Source of the DNA: JAXHUH01 sp034211175
Lineage (GTDB): Bacteria > Actinomycetota > Acidimicrobiia > Acidimicrobiales > CAIXPF01
DNA: 35,688 bases
Direction of reading: 5' to 3'
Assembly (NCBI GenBank): GCA_034211175.1
Contig: JAXHUH010000266.1
Coordinates: forward strand, 1-35,688
The translations under genes and the position numbers were made by a program. Within the stretch, counting starts at the first letter, position 1; the number at the start of each line of letters is the position of its first letter. The notes beneath the pieces are model-generated. The model worked only from the letters and a program-made list of their open reading frames with translations. It ran no database searches and had not been told where the DNA came from. Positions 7,995-17,138 of this stretch are shown one piece after another.

Positions 7995-8831
7995 GTGACG
8001 ACGCAGACCGGTCCCGTCTGGCTCGACGGTCGCCTCCTACCCGCCGCCGAGGCCGCCATCGCGACCACCGACCGTGGCCTCACGGTGGGCGACGGGGTGT
8101 TCGAGACGATGCTGGTGATCGACGGCCGGGCGTTCGCCCTGCGCCGCCACCTGGAGCGCCTGGCCGCATCGGCGGACGCGCTCGGCATCACGACGCCCGC
8201 TCCCGGCGAGCTGCGGACCGCCGTCGAGGAGCTGCTGACCGCGACCGGGCCGGCCGCGGGCCGTGTCCGGCTGACGGCCACGGCCGGGCCGGGGTCGGTC
8301 GGCACCGCCCGCCACGGCGGCGTCCCCACGGTCCTGGTCACCGCGACCGACCGGCCGACCTACCCCGCCACCTCCACGGTCGCCGTGGTGCGTTGGACCC
8401 GCAACGAGCGCGACGCGACCGCCGGCGTGAAGACCACGTCGTACGCCGGCAACGTCCGGGCACTGGCCGCCGCCCACGGGGCCGGTGCCGACGAGGCGCT
8501 GTTCGCGAACACGTCCGGGGCGCTGTGCGAGGGCACGGGCACCAACGTGTTCGTCGTCCGCGACGGCCGACTGTGCACGCCGCCGCTGTCGTCGGGTTGT
8601 CTCCCCGGCGTGACCCGGGCCCTCGTCCTCGAGCTGACCGACGCCGTCGAGGCCGACCTGGCGCCGGACGACCTGCGACGGGCCGACGAGGCGTTCCTGA
8701 CCTCGACGACCCGTGGCGTGCACCCGATCGCCGCGGTGGACGGGTCGTCGCTCGTCGAGGCCCCCGGGCCGATCACGAAGGCGGCGGCCGAGGCCTACGC
8801 CGAGCTCCAGGCCCGCGACCTCGACCCCTGA
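7995..8831 (+). CDS. PLP-dependent aminotransferase class IV (ADC lyase/D-amino acid transaminase-like)
   Basis: A 278-aa fold-type IV PLP enzyme. K146 in AGVKTTSYAGN should form the Schiff base with PLP. Other family marks are the opening VWLDGRLLPAAEAAIATTDRG, GDGVFETMLVIDGRAFALRRH, NVFVVRDGRLCTPPLSSGCL, LPGVTRALVLEL and EAFLTSTTRGVHPI. The size and the FETMLV...RLxxHLERL region fit 4-amino-4-deoxychorismate lyase (PabC) or D-alanine transaminase better than branched-chain aminotransferase. The sequence alone does not decide, and no folate genes lie nearby. Start GTG 7995 is chosen because the long upstream open frame is antisense to the LCP gene and VWLDGRLLP aligns with family N-termini. 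It is divergent from the LCP gene and convergent with birA. Confidence 0.88.
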   Translation: MTTQTGPVWLDGRLLPAAEAAIATTDRGLTVGDGVFETMLVIDGRAFALRRHLERLAASADALGITTPAPGELRTAVEELLTATGPAAGRVRLTATAGPGSVGTARHGGVPTVLVTATDRPTYPATSTVAVVRWTRNERDATAGVKTTSYAGNVRALAAAHGAGADEALFANTSGALCEGTGTNVFVVRDGRLCTPPLSSGCLPGVTRALVLELTDAVEADLAPDDLRRADEAFLTSTTRGVHPIAAVDGSSLVEAPGPITKAAAEAYAELQARDLDP

Positions 8832-8841
8832 GCCGGGGTCG
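8822..8841. terminator. Short stem-loop between convergent aminotransferase and birA genes
   Basis: A 7-bp perfect stem (8822-8828 with 8835-8841) and a 6-nt loop that contains the aminotransferase stop codon. Only 15 bp separate the two stop codons, so this is the only available place for termination in either direction. Confidence 0.35.
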
Positions 8842-8846
8842 CGCCC

Positions 8847-9668
8847 TCAGCGGGGCCGGAGGTGGACGACGTCGCCCACCGCCACGACCGTGCGCCCCCC
8901 GTCGGACGTCTCCACGACCAGGCGCCCGGCCTCGTCGAACGCGACCGCCCGGCCGACGTGCTCGCCGCCGCCGAGCTCGACGCGGACCTCGCGCCCCAGC
9001 GTCGTCGAGCACGCCTCGTAGCGCTCGAGGAGCGCCCGCGGGCCGTCGGCGCGCTCCAGGAGCCGGCAGTGCGCCGCGAACGCCCGCATGACCTCGACGA
9101 GCAGCTCCTCGCGGTCGACGACGCGGCCGCACAGGTGGCGCAGCGACGTCGCCGTCGCCGCCAGCTCCGGCGGCAGCTCGTCGGGCCAGTCGACGTTGAG
9201 GCCCATCCCGACGACGACCGCCGTGCCCGGCCCGCCCGGGCCACCGAGGACGCTCTCGCTCAGGATCCCGGCGACCTTGCGTGCGCTGGTGCCGTCGACC
9301 GCGTCGGCCCGGTCACGGCTGACCACGTCGTTCGGCCACTTCAGACCGAGGTCGACCCCGGCGACCGATCGGCAGGCGTCGACCGCGGCGACACCCATCG
9401 CCAGCCCGAGCAGCGGCAGCCGGTCGGCGGCGAAGGTGGGCCGCACGAGCACCGACACGAGAAGCGACGAGCCCGGCGGCGCCGTCCACGTGCGGTCCCG
9501 CCGACCCCGGCCGGCGGTCTGGTGGTCGGCCACGAGGACGGTCCCGTCGGGGGCGCCGTCGGCGGCCGCGCGCAGCAGATCGGCGTTCGTCGAACCCGTC
9601 TCGGGGACCCATTCGAGGAGGCCGAACGCGAATTCGGCAAGCGCGGTCCTGGCGTTGGCCCCTGCCAT
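8847..9668 (-). CDS. birA: Biotin-[acetyl-CoA-carboxylase] ligase
   Basis: A 273-aa biotin-protein ligase. It activates biotin as biotinyl-AMP and attaches it to the BCCP lysine of carboxylases. The biotin/ATP loop GRGRRDRTW is at residues 53-61, and KWPNDV (110-115) is the second hallmark. VAGILSES and VVVGMGLNVDWP follow, then a C-terminal SH3-like domain (GREVRVELGGGEHVGRAVAF). There is no N-terminal helix-turn-helix, so this is a monofunctional class I ligase that should not itself repress biotin synthesis. ATG 9668 is chosen over an upstream extension because it leaves the family N-terminus EWVPETGSTN intact and has TACTGT 7 nt upstream. It is head to head with its likely substrate gene, only 19 bp apart. 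Confidence 0.93.
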   Translation of the reverse strand: MAGANARTALAEFAFGLLEWVPETGSTNADLLRAAADGAPDGTVLVADHQTAGRGRRDRTWTAPPGSSLLVSVLVRPTFAADRLPLLGLAMGVAAVDACRSVAGVDLGLKWPNDVVSRDRADAVDGTSARKVAGILSESVLGGPGGPGTAVVVGMGLNVDWPDELPPELAATATSLRHLCGRVVDREELLVEVMRAFAAHCRLLERADGPRALLERYEACSTTLGREVRVELGGGEHVGRAVAFDEAGRLVVETSDGGRTVVAVGDVVHLRPR

Positions 9669-9687
9669 GGCGCTAACAGTATGGGCC
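9669..9687. promoter_or_regulatory. 19-bp divergent region with overlapping leaderless promoters (birA / acyl-CoA carboxylase alpha)
   Basis: The core at 9675-9681 reads AACAGTA. On the minus strand it gives TACTGT (9681-9676) followed by 7 nt and the birA ATG. On the plus strand it gives AACAGT (9675-9680) followed by 7 nt and the GTG of the carboxylase. Both -10 boxes therefore share the same base pairs, and polymerase binding in one direction should exclude the other. No Shine-Dalgarno sequence fits in either direction. Confidence 0.55.
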
Positions 9688-11454
<1,767 letters not shown>

Positions 11455-11460
11455 GGCCCC

Positions 11461-11498
11461 ACCGAGTGCCCCGCACCCGCGGGTGCGGGGCACTCGGT
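11461..11498. terminator. Perfect 38-bp palindrome, likely bidirectional terminator
   Basis: The whole segment is a perfect inverted repeat: 18 bases at 11461-11478 pair with 11481-11498 around a central GC. It begins 6 nt after the carboxylase stop and sits 53 nt from the stop of the convergent FkbM gene, so it can act on both. There is no U-tract. It is the longest perfect palindrome I noticed in the window. Confidence 0.7.
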
Positions 11499-11551
11499 AC
11501 GGGTCGGCCCGGCCGGAGGTCACGCCTCCGGCGGGTGTGCCCCCGAGGCCG

Positions 11552-12520
11552 TCAGCCCTCGGCGGAGCCGGCGAAGCGCAGACGGTCGTCGAGCGGCTCC
11601 CAGCTGCACACCAGGTCGACCACCTGACCGCCGGTGAAGCACCGGTGGGTCAGGTCGTAGGCGGACGGCACGTCCGTGACCTTCTCGGTCCGTAGCGCCG
11701 GGTCGACGGCGACGACATGGGGGAACCGCTCCACCGCGTCGACCAGGAACTCCAGCGGGTTGCGGCCGACGAACACCGAGAGCGTGAACACGTTGAACTC
11801 GATGACCGTCACCGGCCGGAAGCGCTCGAGCGTCCGGGCCGCGCCGGCGAGCACCGCGTCCTCGTGGCCCTCGACGTCGATCTTGAGGACGTCGAGACGG
11901 TCGATGCCGAGCTCGTCGACGACCGAGTCCAGCGACCGGACGCCGACCTCGGTGACGCTCACCGAGCCGTTGCCCTCGTGCAGCGCCGACGCGGACGTCG
12001 CGCCGGCCATGAAGGCGCCGGAGGCGTTCCAGTTGGGCACGAGCAGCCGGGACGAGCCGTCCTCGGCGCCGACCGCCGTGTGGTGGCAGCGGACGTTGTC
12101 GTAGCCGTTCAGCTCGACGGTGGCGACGAGATCGCCGTACGCACGGTCGCCGGGCTCGAACGCCTCGACCGAGCCGTTCGGGGCGAAGGATGCGAACGCG
12201 GCGGCGCACAGCCCGATGTTCGCCCCGACGTCGAACAGGACCCCGTCGGGCGGCACGACCGCACCGGCGACCATCACGGCTGCCGGCAGCGGGGCCTCGC
12301 CGAGGTGGGCGACGTAGGAGTCCTCGGTGCCCTCGGACGCGACCGCGAACGCATGCGGCCCCACCTCGAACCGCATGACGACCCGCCCCTCGTGCATCTC
12401 GACGGGGCGGGACGCGGCTCGTTCCGGCTGCGGCGCGGCATCGGCCGACGACCGGCCGGGCAGGGCGCGTCGCACGCGCCGACCGAGGTCCGACCAGGGG
12501 TGGCGCTCAGCGTCGGACAT
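11552..12520 (-). CDS. FkbM-family SAM-dependent methyltransferase
   Basis: A 322-aa class I methyltransferase. Motif I is LFDVGANIGLCAAAF (about 95-109), followed by VEAFEPG as the acidic ribose-binding strand. LDVLKIDVEGHEDAVLAGA is the FkbM signature. FkbM enzymes O-methylate polyketides, sugars or lipids; many in envelope loci act on polysaccharide sugars, but the acceptor is unknown. Start ATG 12520 is supported by GAGGT 8 nt upstream; an ATG at 12598 would add 26 residues with no family similarity. Unlike most neighbours it has a Shine-Dalgarno site. It is convergent with the acyl-CoA carboxylase gene and separated from the RDD gene by about 130 bp containing a possible terminator, so it may be its own unit. 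Confidence 0.88.
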   Translation of the reverse strand: MSDAERHPWSDLGRRVRRALPGRSSADAAPQPERAASRPVEMHEGRVVMRFEVGPHAFAVASEGTEDSYVAHLGEAPLPAAVMVAGAVVPPDGVLFDVGANIGLCAAAFASFAPNGSVEAFEPGDRAYGDLVATVELNGYDNVRCHHTAVGAEDGSSRLLVPNWNASGAFMAGATSASALHEGNGSVSVTEVGVRSLDSVVDELGIDRLDVLKIDVEGHEDAVLAGAARTLERFRPVTVIEFNVFTLSVFVGRNPLEFLVDAVERFPHVVAVDPALRTEKVTDVPSAYDLTHRCFTGGQVVDLVCSWEPLDDRLRFAGSAEG

Positions 12521-12610
12521 GGTCGGCGACCTCGCAGGAACGGAACGGCGCGGCATCGATGACGATGCATGGGGATTCACGGCATGGCACGCTTCCATCC
12601 TTGCCGATCA

Positions 12611-12645
12611 CCGGCGCCCTCGCGGTGCACGGTCGGGATCGCCGG
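12611..12645 (-). terminator. Possible stem-loop after the RDD gene
   Basis: 6 + 3 bp of paired sequence (12611-12619 with 12635-12637 and 12640-12645) with a 2-nt bulge lie just past the RDD stop on the minus strand. The stem is long-looped and imperfect. Nothing else recognisable is in 12521-12650. Confidence 0.33.
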
Positions 12646-12650
12646 AGCGC

Positions 12651-13148
12651 TCAGCGCGCCTGGAGCACGATGCTTCCGGCGGCGCGGTCGTGCCAGCCCC
12701 GCCGTTCGGGGTGGGCGAGCGCGGAGCCGTAGACGGCGCTCACCGCCAACAACCCGATCGGCGCCGGGATCAGCGCCACCGCGTTGGGCAGCAGGTAGCG
12801 GATCGTCGCCTGGTGCCAGCCGAGGTAGCCGCCGCCGGTGTCCTCGACCACCAGGCCGAGGAGCCGCTTGCCCGGGGTCCGGCCCCAGAGCACCAGCGGC
12901 AGGATCTCGTACACGCCGCTGACCACCAGCATCACCGCCAGCACCCAGAGCGGCACGTTCGCCGCGGCGTCGGGGTCCTCGGCGTCGACCTCGAGGATGC
13001 CGGTCAGGCCCCACAGCGGGAAGGTCACGGCGAGGACGATGACGCCGTCGGCGAGGCGGGCGACGAAGCGCCGTCCGATCGACGCCGTGGGCAGGTCGAC
13101 GACGTCACCCCCCGGGCTCGCGCCGGGCGGGGGGAACCCGTCGCTCAC
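12651..13148 (-). CDS. RDD-family membrane protein
   Basis: A 165-aa integral membrane protein of unknown molecular role. After a Gly/Pro-rich head (1-20) comes ASIGRRFVARLADGVIVLAV, whose Arg and Asp are the R and D residues of the RDD domain. Three hydrophobic segments follow, roughly at 32-50, 66-85 and 118-140. WGRTPGKRLLGLVVED is the conserved GxTxGKxLLGLxV motif of the family. Start GTG 13146-13148 overlaps the TGA of the LpdA-like gene (GTGA), so the two are co-transcribed and likely translationally coupled. RDD proteins have been linked to transport or to membrane partners of neighbouring genes, but no function can be claimed here. Confidence 0.87.
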   Translation of the reverse strand: MSDGFPPPGASPGGDVVDLPTASIGRRFVARLADGVIVLAVTFPLWGLTGILEVDAEDPDAAANVPLWVLAVMLVVSGVYEILPLVLWGRTPGKRLLGLVVEDTGGGYLGWHQATIRYLLPNAVALIPAPIGLLAVSAVYGSALAHPERRGWHDRAAGSIVLQAR

Positions 13149-14512
13149 TCGGCGGCCTCGGCCAGCGCCTCCGACAGCGACGGGTGGACGAGCACGCTCT
13201 CGACGATGTCGTTCACCCGCAGGCCGGCGGTCACCGCGACCGCGATGACCGAGATCAGCTCCGCGGCGTGGCGACCGACGATCGACCCGCCGAGCACGAC
13301 GCCGGTCGCGGGGTCGGACAGGATCTTGATGAAGCCGCGGGTCTCGTTGTTGATCAGCGCCTTCGGGTTGGCCGAGAACGGCACCTTGGTCACCCGGATC
13401 TTGCGGCCGCTGGCGAACGCATCGGCCTCGGCGAGGCCCACGTCGGCGATCTCCGGCTCCGTGAAGATGGCCGACGCCGCCTTGTCGTAGTCGAGGTGGC
13501 GGTGCTCGCGGACGTGCAGCCCCATCACGTGCTCGGCGATCTTGCGGCCCTGCATCGACGCCACCGACGACAGCGGGAGCTTGCCCGACAGGTCGCCGGC
13601 CACGTAGATGTGCGGCTGCGCGGTGCGGAGGTGGTGGTCGTCGGTGGACACGTAGCCGCCCCGGTCCACGGGGACCCCCGCCAGGTCGAGGCCGAGGCCG
13701 TCGGAGTTGGGGATCGACCCGATGGCCAGCAGCGTGTGCGACCCGACGGCGATGCGCCCGTCATCGCACACGACCCGCACGCCGCCGTCCTCGGTGCGTT
13801 CGACCGCCTCGGCGCGGGCACCCTTGTACAGCCGCACACCACGATCGAGGAAGTTCTCCTCGAGCGCGGCCGCGACCTCCGGGTCCTTGCCCGGCAGCAC
13901 CTGCTGGCGGCTGACGATCAGCGTCACCTTCGAGCCGAGCGACGTGAACATGTGGACGAACTCCACACCGGTCACGCCGGAGCCGACGACGATCAGGTGC
14001 TCGGGGATCTCCGGGGGCGGGTAGGCGTGGCGCGTCGTCAGCACCCGCTCGCCGTCGATCGACGCCCACGCCGGGATGCGGGGCCGGCTGCCGGTCGAGA
14101 GCAGGATGGCGTCGGCCGCCAGCTCGTGGGTGCCGTCCGCGGTCTCGACGACGACCTCGTGGGGGCCGGCGAGGCGCCCGGTGCCCTCGTAGATCTTCAC
14201 GCCCTGGCTGCGCAGCAGCTCGACCGCGGAGCGCTCGAGGCGGTCCTCGATCTCGGTGATGCGCCGGCGCAGTGCGTCGAAGTCGACGCGCTCCTCGACG
14301 TCGGCCAGGCCCATGCCCTTGGCGCGGCCGAAGAACGACATGGCGCCGCCGGTCGCGATCATCGCCTTCGAGGGGATGCAGTCCCACAGGTGCGCGGCAC
14401 CGCCCATGATGTCCCGCTCGATGAGGCTGACCTCGGCGCCGAGGCGAGCGGCGTGCGTGGCAGCCATGTGCCCCGCCGGCCCCCCACCGATGATCACGAA
14501 ACGCACGGACAT
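13145..14512 (-). CDS. lpdA: FAD-dependent NAD(P)H oxidoreductase, LpdA/SthA-like, lacking one redox cysteine
   Basis: A 455-aa member of the pyridine nucleotide-disulfide oxidoreductase family. The FAD site is VIIGGGPAGHMAA (residues 6-18), the NAD(P)H site is IVVGSGVTGVEFV, and the second FAD motif is IYVAGDLSG. The usual CxxxxC disulfide is GGAAHLWDCIPSK: C45 is kept but the first cysteine is alanine (A40). Mycobacterium tuberculosis LpdA (Rv3303c), an NAD(P)H:quinone reductase, has the same loss (GGAAVLDDC). The C-terminal HPSLSEAL keeps the His-Glu pair of disulfide reductases. A true dihydrolipoamide dehydrogenase is therefore unlikely; quinone reductase or transhydrogenase activity fits better. 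ATG 14512 is preferred over TTG 14521 because TACCGT lies 8 nt upstream of the ATG. It is in an operon with the RDD gene. Confidence 0.85.
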   Translation of the reverse strand: MSVRFVIIGGGPAGHMAATHAARLGAEVSLIERDIMGGAAHLWDCIPSKAMIATGGAMSFFGRAKGMGLADVEERVDFDALRRRITEIEDRLERSAVELLRSQGVKIYEGTGRLAGPHEVVVETADGTHELAADAILLSTGSRPRIPAWASIDGERVLTTRHAYPPPEIPEHLIVVGSGVTGVEFVHMFTSLGSKVTLIVSRQQVLPGKDPEVAAALEENFLDRGVRLYKGARAEAVERTEDGGVRVVCDDGRIAVGSHTLLAIGSIPNSDGLGLDLAGVPVDRGGYVSTDDHHLRTAQPHIYVAGDLSGKLPLSSVASMQGRKIAEHVMGLHVREHRHLDYDKAASAIFTEPEIADVGLAEADAFASGRKIRVTKVPFSANPKALINNETRGFIKILSDPATGVVLGGSIVGRHAAELISVIAVAVTAGLRVNDIVESVLVHPSLSEALAEAAE

Positions 14513-14520
14513 GTGATCCA

Positions 14521-14526
14521 ACGGTA
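14521..14526 (-). promoter_or_regulatory. Putative leaderless -10 box (TACCGT) for the LpdA-like gene
   Basis: The minus strand has TACCGT, then 8 nt, then ATG 14512. It overlaps the alternative TTG codon at 14521, which argues against that longer start. Confidence 0.5.
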
Positions 14527-14670
14527 CTCGCCGGACGGCCGAGCCCAGGAGCGGAGGGACCCGGGGATCGAACGAACCCGGTTACGTGCCGGCGGGGTCA
14601 CCCATCCGCGGGTCCCGGCGACGACGACAGGGACACGCCGAGGTGGTCCGTCGGGGTCCGACCCGGCTGC

Positions 14671-14676
14671 AATAAT
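14671..14676 (+). promoter_or_regulatory. Putative leaderless -10 box (AATAAT) for the export operon
   Basis: AATAAT is a rare AT-rich island here and ends 7 nt before ATG 14684. It would drive the whole methyltransferase-GT-Wzm-Wzt operon. No Shine-Dalgarno site precedes the ATG. Confidence 0.45.
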
Positions 14677-14683
14677 GCGCCCG

Positions 14684-16066
14684 ATGGACGCAACCCCCGA
14701 GGCCGACGACGAGCTCGACGCCGCGCTCGCCCGGATCCGCGCCCGGATCGACGAGCGCCGCCGCAGCGGCGACTACCCGATCGGCCTGAACCAGGAGCTC
14801 ACGACCCAGTTCGAGCGGATGGCGGCGGCGGGCCACGTCGCCGCCCGTGAGCGCGCCGCATCGGCGATCGACCGCCTGCGCATGGGCCCGCAGCTGTCCC
14901 TGGACCGGATCCCGACCGGGTCGCGGATGCCGGGCGGCGAGGCCGCGCACCGCACCGTCAAGAAGGTCGTCGGGCGCCAGATGGTCGGTCTGCTCCAGCA
15001 GGTCGACGAGTTCCGGGCGGAGACGACGAACGCGCTCGAGTCGCTCCTCGAGGCCGTCGGAGACGCCGACGGGTCCTCGGCCGGGCCCGACGCCGGCGTG
15101 CAGACCGCGGGCCTGCTCGACCGCCTCGCCCACGTCGAGCAGCTCACCGAGGTCGTCCGCGAGGTCGACGGCCGGCTCCACCGCCTGGAGGAGCGCCTCG
15201 CCGCCCCCATCGACGACCAGCTCTACGCGGCGATCGAGGAGCGCTTCCGGGGCACCCGGGAGCAGATCCTCGAGCGGCTCCGCCTCTACGTGATGCCGGC
15301 GCAGCGCACCACGAGCCCCGAGCGCCCGGCGCTCGACCTGGGATGCGGGCGGGGAGAGCTGCTCCAGCTGTTCCGCGACCACGACGTGCACGCCGTCGGG
15401 TGCGACCTCAACCCCCAGTTCGCGGCGGAGGCCCGGCTGCACGGCCGGGAGGTCCACGTCGCCGACCTGCTGAGCTTCCTCCACGCGGCCGCCGACCAGT
15501 CGTACGGAGCGGTGACGATGATCCACGTCGCCGAGCACTTCTCGATCGGCACGTTCGCCGAGATCATGCGCGAGGTCCGACGAGTGCTCGCCCCCGACGG
15601 CGTGTTCATGGTCGAGACCCCCAACGCGCAGAACCTGCAGGTCGCCTCGTCGACCTTCTGGATCGACCCGACCCACGTCCAGCCGATCCACCCGCAGCTG
15701 CTCACGTTCCTCGCCGAGTACCACGGCTTCGACCGCACGGAGCTGGTGTTCATGTCGCGGCGCTGGCCGCCGATCGACCTGGACGCGCTCGACGCCGAGG
15801 GCCTCGACCCGGAGGCACGACAGCTCCTTCCCGACGCCTACGAGGCGCTGGGCGGCCCCCAGGACGTCGCGCTCTTCGCCTGGACGCCGAGCGAGTCGGG
15901 CGAGCGCACGCCCGGGCTCAGCATCAACGAGTTGCTCCCGAAGACGTCGGACGACGACGCGGACGGCGACGGGACCGGCGCGACGACCGAGACGTTCGAG
16001 GTGACCGCGGGCGGCGACACGAGCGGCGACGGGGCCCTGCGCGCCGACGGCACCGACGCCGGCTGA
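14684..16066 (+). CDS. Class I SAM methyltransferase with N-terminal coiled coil; candidate chain-capping enzyme
   Basis: A 460-aa protein. Residues 1-90 are charged. Residues about 95-125 and 140-202 are heptad-like helices (VGRQMVGLLQQVDEFRAE, HVEQLTEVVREVDGRLHRL) that should form a coiled coil. The methyltransferase domain follows: ALDLGCGRGELL (216-227, SAM motif I), VGCDLNPQFA, AVTMIHVAEHF, EVRRVLAPDGVFMVETPNA and a DPTHVQPIHPQLL loop. The tail (from about 420) is acidic and disordered. It is first in the operon that also encodes two GT4s and the Wzm/Wzt exporter. In O-antigen systems such as E. coli O9a, a coiled-coil methyltransferase (WbdD) caps the chain for Wzt recognition; that role here is an inference. 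ATG 14675 is an alternative start three codons upstream. Confidence 0.82.
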   Translation: MDATPEADDELDAALARIRARIDERRRSGDYPIGLNQELTTQFERMAAAGHVAARERAASAIDRLRMGPQLSLDRIPTGSRMPGGEAAHRTVKKVVGRQMVGLLQQVDEFRAETTNALESLLEAVGDADGSSAGPDAGVQTAGLLDRLAHVEQLTEVVREVDGRLHRLEERLAAPIDDQLYAAIEERFRGTREQILERLRLYVMPAQRTTSPERPALDLGCGRGELLQLFRDHDVHAVGCDLNPQFAAEARLHGREVHVADLLSFLHAAADQSYGAVTMIHVAEHFSIGTFAEIMREVRRVLAPDGVFMVETPNAQNLQVASSTFWIDPTHVQPIHPQLLTFLAEYHGFDRTELVFMSRRWPPIDLDALDAEGLDPEARQLLPDAYEALGGPQDVALFAWTPSESGERTPGLSINELLPKTSDDDADGDGTGATTETFEVTAGGDTSGDGALRADGTDAG

Positions 16067-16082
16067 ACGTCGCGCCCCACGC

Positions 16083-17138
16083 ATGGAGATCCACCAGATC
16101 CTCGTCGCCGCGGCGGAGGGAGACGCCATCACCCAGATGGCGCTGTCCATCCGCGATGCGCTCCGCCAGGTGACGAGCAGCGAGATCTACGCCTTCCACA
16201 CCCCCCAGCGGGCCTTCGCCGGCATCAAGCCGCTACGCCGGCTCCCGGCGAGCGGCCGCCGTGAGCGGCTGCTCATCTACCACTCCAGCATCGGCGAGCC
16301 CCAGGTCACCCGGGTCATCGCCGACATGAGCGATCCGCTCGTGCTCGTGTACCACAACATCACGCCGAGCTCGTGGTTCAAGCCGTGGGACTCGCAGTTC
16401 GCGGCCCTGCTGGAGTGGGGACGCCGCGAGGTGGCGCAGCTGCGCGAACGGGTCGTCCTGCCGATCGCGGTGTCCCGGTTCAACGCACTCGAGCTCGAGG
16501 AGATGGGCTACGCCGATGTCGTCGTCGTGCCCGCCGGCGCCCACCCCGGACGCCTGCTGGACATGCCCGGCGAGGAGATCGACGACCCGAACATCTCGCC
16601 GGTCATCCTCGCCGTGGGCCAGATCCTGCCGCACAAGCGCATCGAGCTCCTCGTCCAGATGGCGGCGGTGCTCGAGCACTACGCGGGGTTGAAGGCCAGG
16701 GTCGCCGTCGTCGGAGGGTCGCCGGTCGAGAGCTACGGCAACGCCGTCGCCGGCTACGTGCGCCGCTCGGGCACGAGCATGGTCCGCCTCACGGGCAGGG
16801 TCAGCGACGGCGAGCTCGCGACCCTCTACCGGAGGGCCGACGTCTACGTCACCGCCTCCGAGCACGAAGGGCTGTGCCTGCCTCCGCTCGAGGCGATGGC
16901 GTTCGGCGTGCCGGTGCTGGCCCGCCGCCACGCCGCCCTGCCCGAGACGCTCGGCGGCGCCGCGCTCCTGCTCGACCCGGACAGCGGTCCGGTGGAGATG
17001 GCCGAAGGTGCCTACGAGCTGCTCCACAACCACTCGTTCGCCGACGTCCTGCGGGAGCGCGGGAAGGCCCGTCTCACCGAATTCGAGCCGGCCCACACGA
17101 CGGCGGCGTTCCTCGACGCACTGGCGCCGGTGCTCTGA
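16083..17138 (+). CDS. Glycosyltransferase family 4
   Basis: A 351-aa GT4 enzyme. The N-terminal domain opens EIHQILVAAAEGDAITQMAL and includes LLIYHSSIGEP and LVLVYHNITPSSWF, a pattern common in GT4 enzymes of polysaccharide loci. The donor domain has VILAVGQILPHKRIELLVQ (Lys-containing phosphate site), RLTGRVSDGELATLYRRADVY and SEHEGLCLPPLEAMAFGVPV, in which the E-x7-E pair is EGLCLPPLE. ALPETLGGAALLLDP ends the nucleotide site. It follows the methyltransferase by 16 bp and overlaps the next GT4 by one base (TGATG). It should extend the lipid-linked chain exported by Wzm/Wzt. The sugar specificity is unknown. Confidence 0.9.
   Translation: MEIHQILVAAAEGDAITQMALSIRDALRQVTSSEIYAFHTPQRAFAGIKPLRRLPASGRRERLLIYHSSIGEPQVTRVIADMSDPLVLVYHNITPSSWFKPWDSQFAALLEWGRREVAQLRERVVLPIAVSRFNALELEEMGYADVVVVPAGAHPGRLLDMPGEEIDDPNISPVILAVGQILPHKRIELLVQMAAVLEHYAGLKARVAVVGGSPVESYGNAVAGYVRRSGTSMVRLTGRVSDGELATLYRRADVYVTASEHEGLCLPPLEAMAFGVPVLARRHAALPETLGGAALLLDPDSGPVEMAEGAYELLHNHSFADVLRERGKARLTEFEPAHTTAAFLDALAPVL

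Noticed and set aside
14545..14585. tRNA-like 3' half on the minus strand (GGTTCGTTCGATCCCCGGG)
   Set aside because: It recalls a T-arm, but the bases flanking TTCGATC do not form a 5-bp stem. No acceptor, D or anticodon arms could be built around it, and no CCA-type end is in place.
13184..14683. Long plus-strand open frame leading into the methyltransferase gene
   Set aside because: It is antisense to the LpdA-like gene, which has clear FAD and NAD motifs. The methyltransferase start at 14684 has its own -10 box, and high GC makes long antisense frames common.
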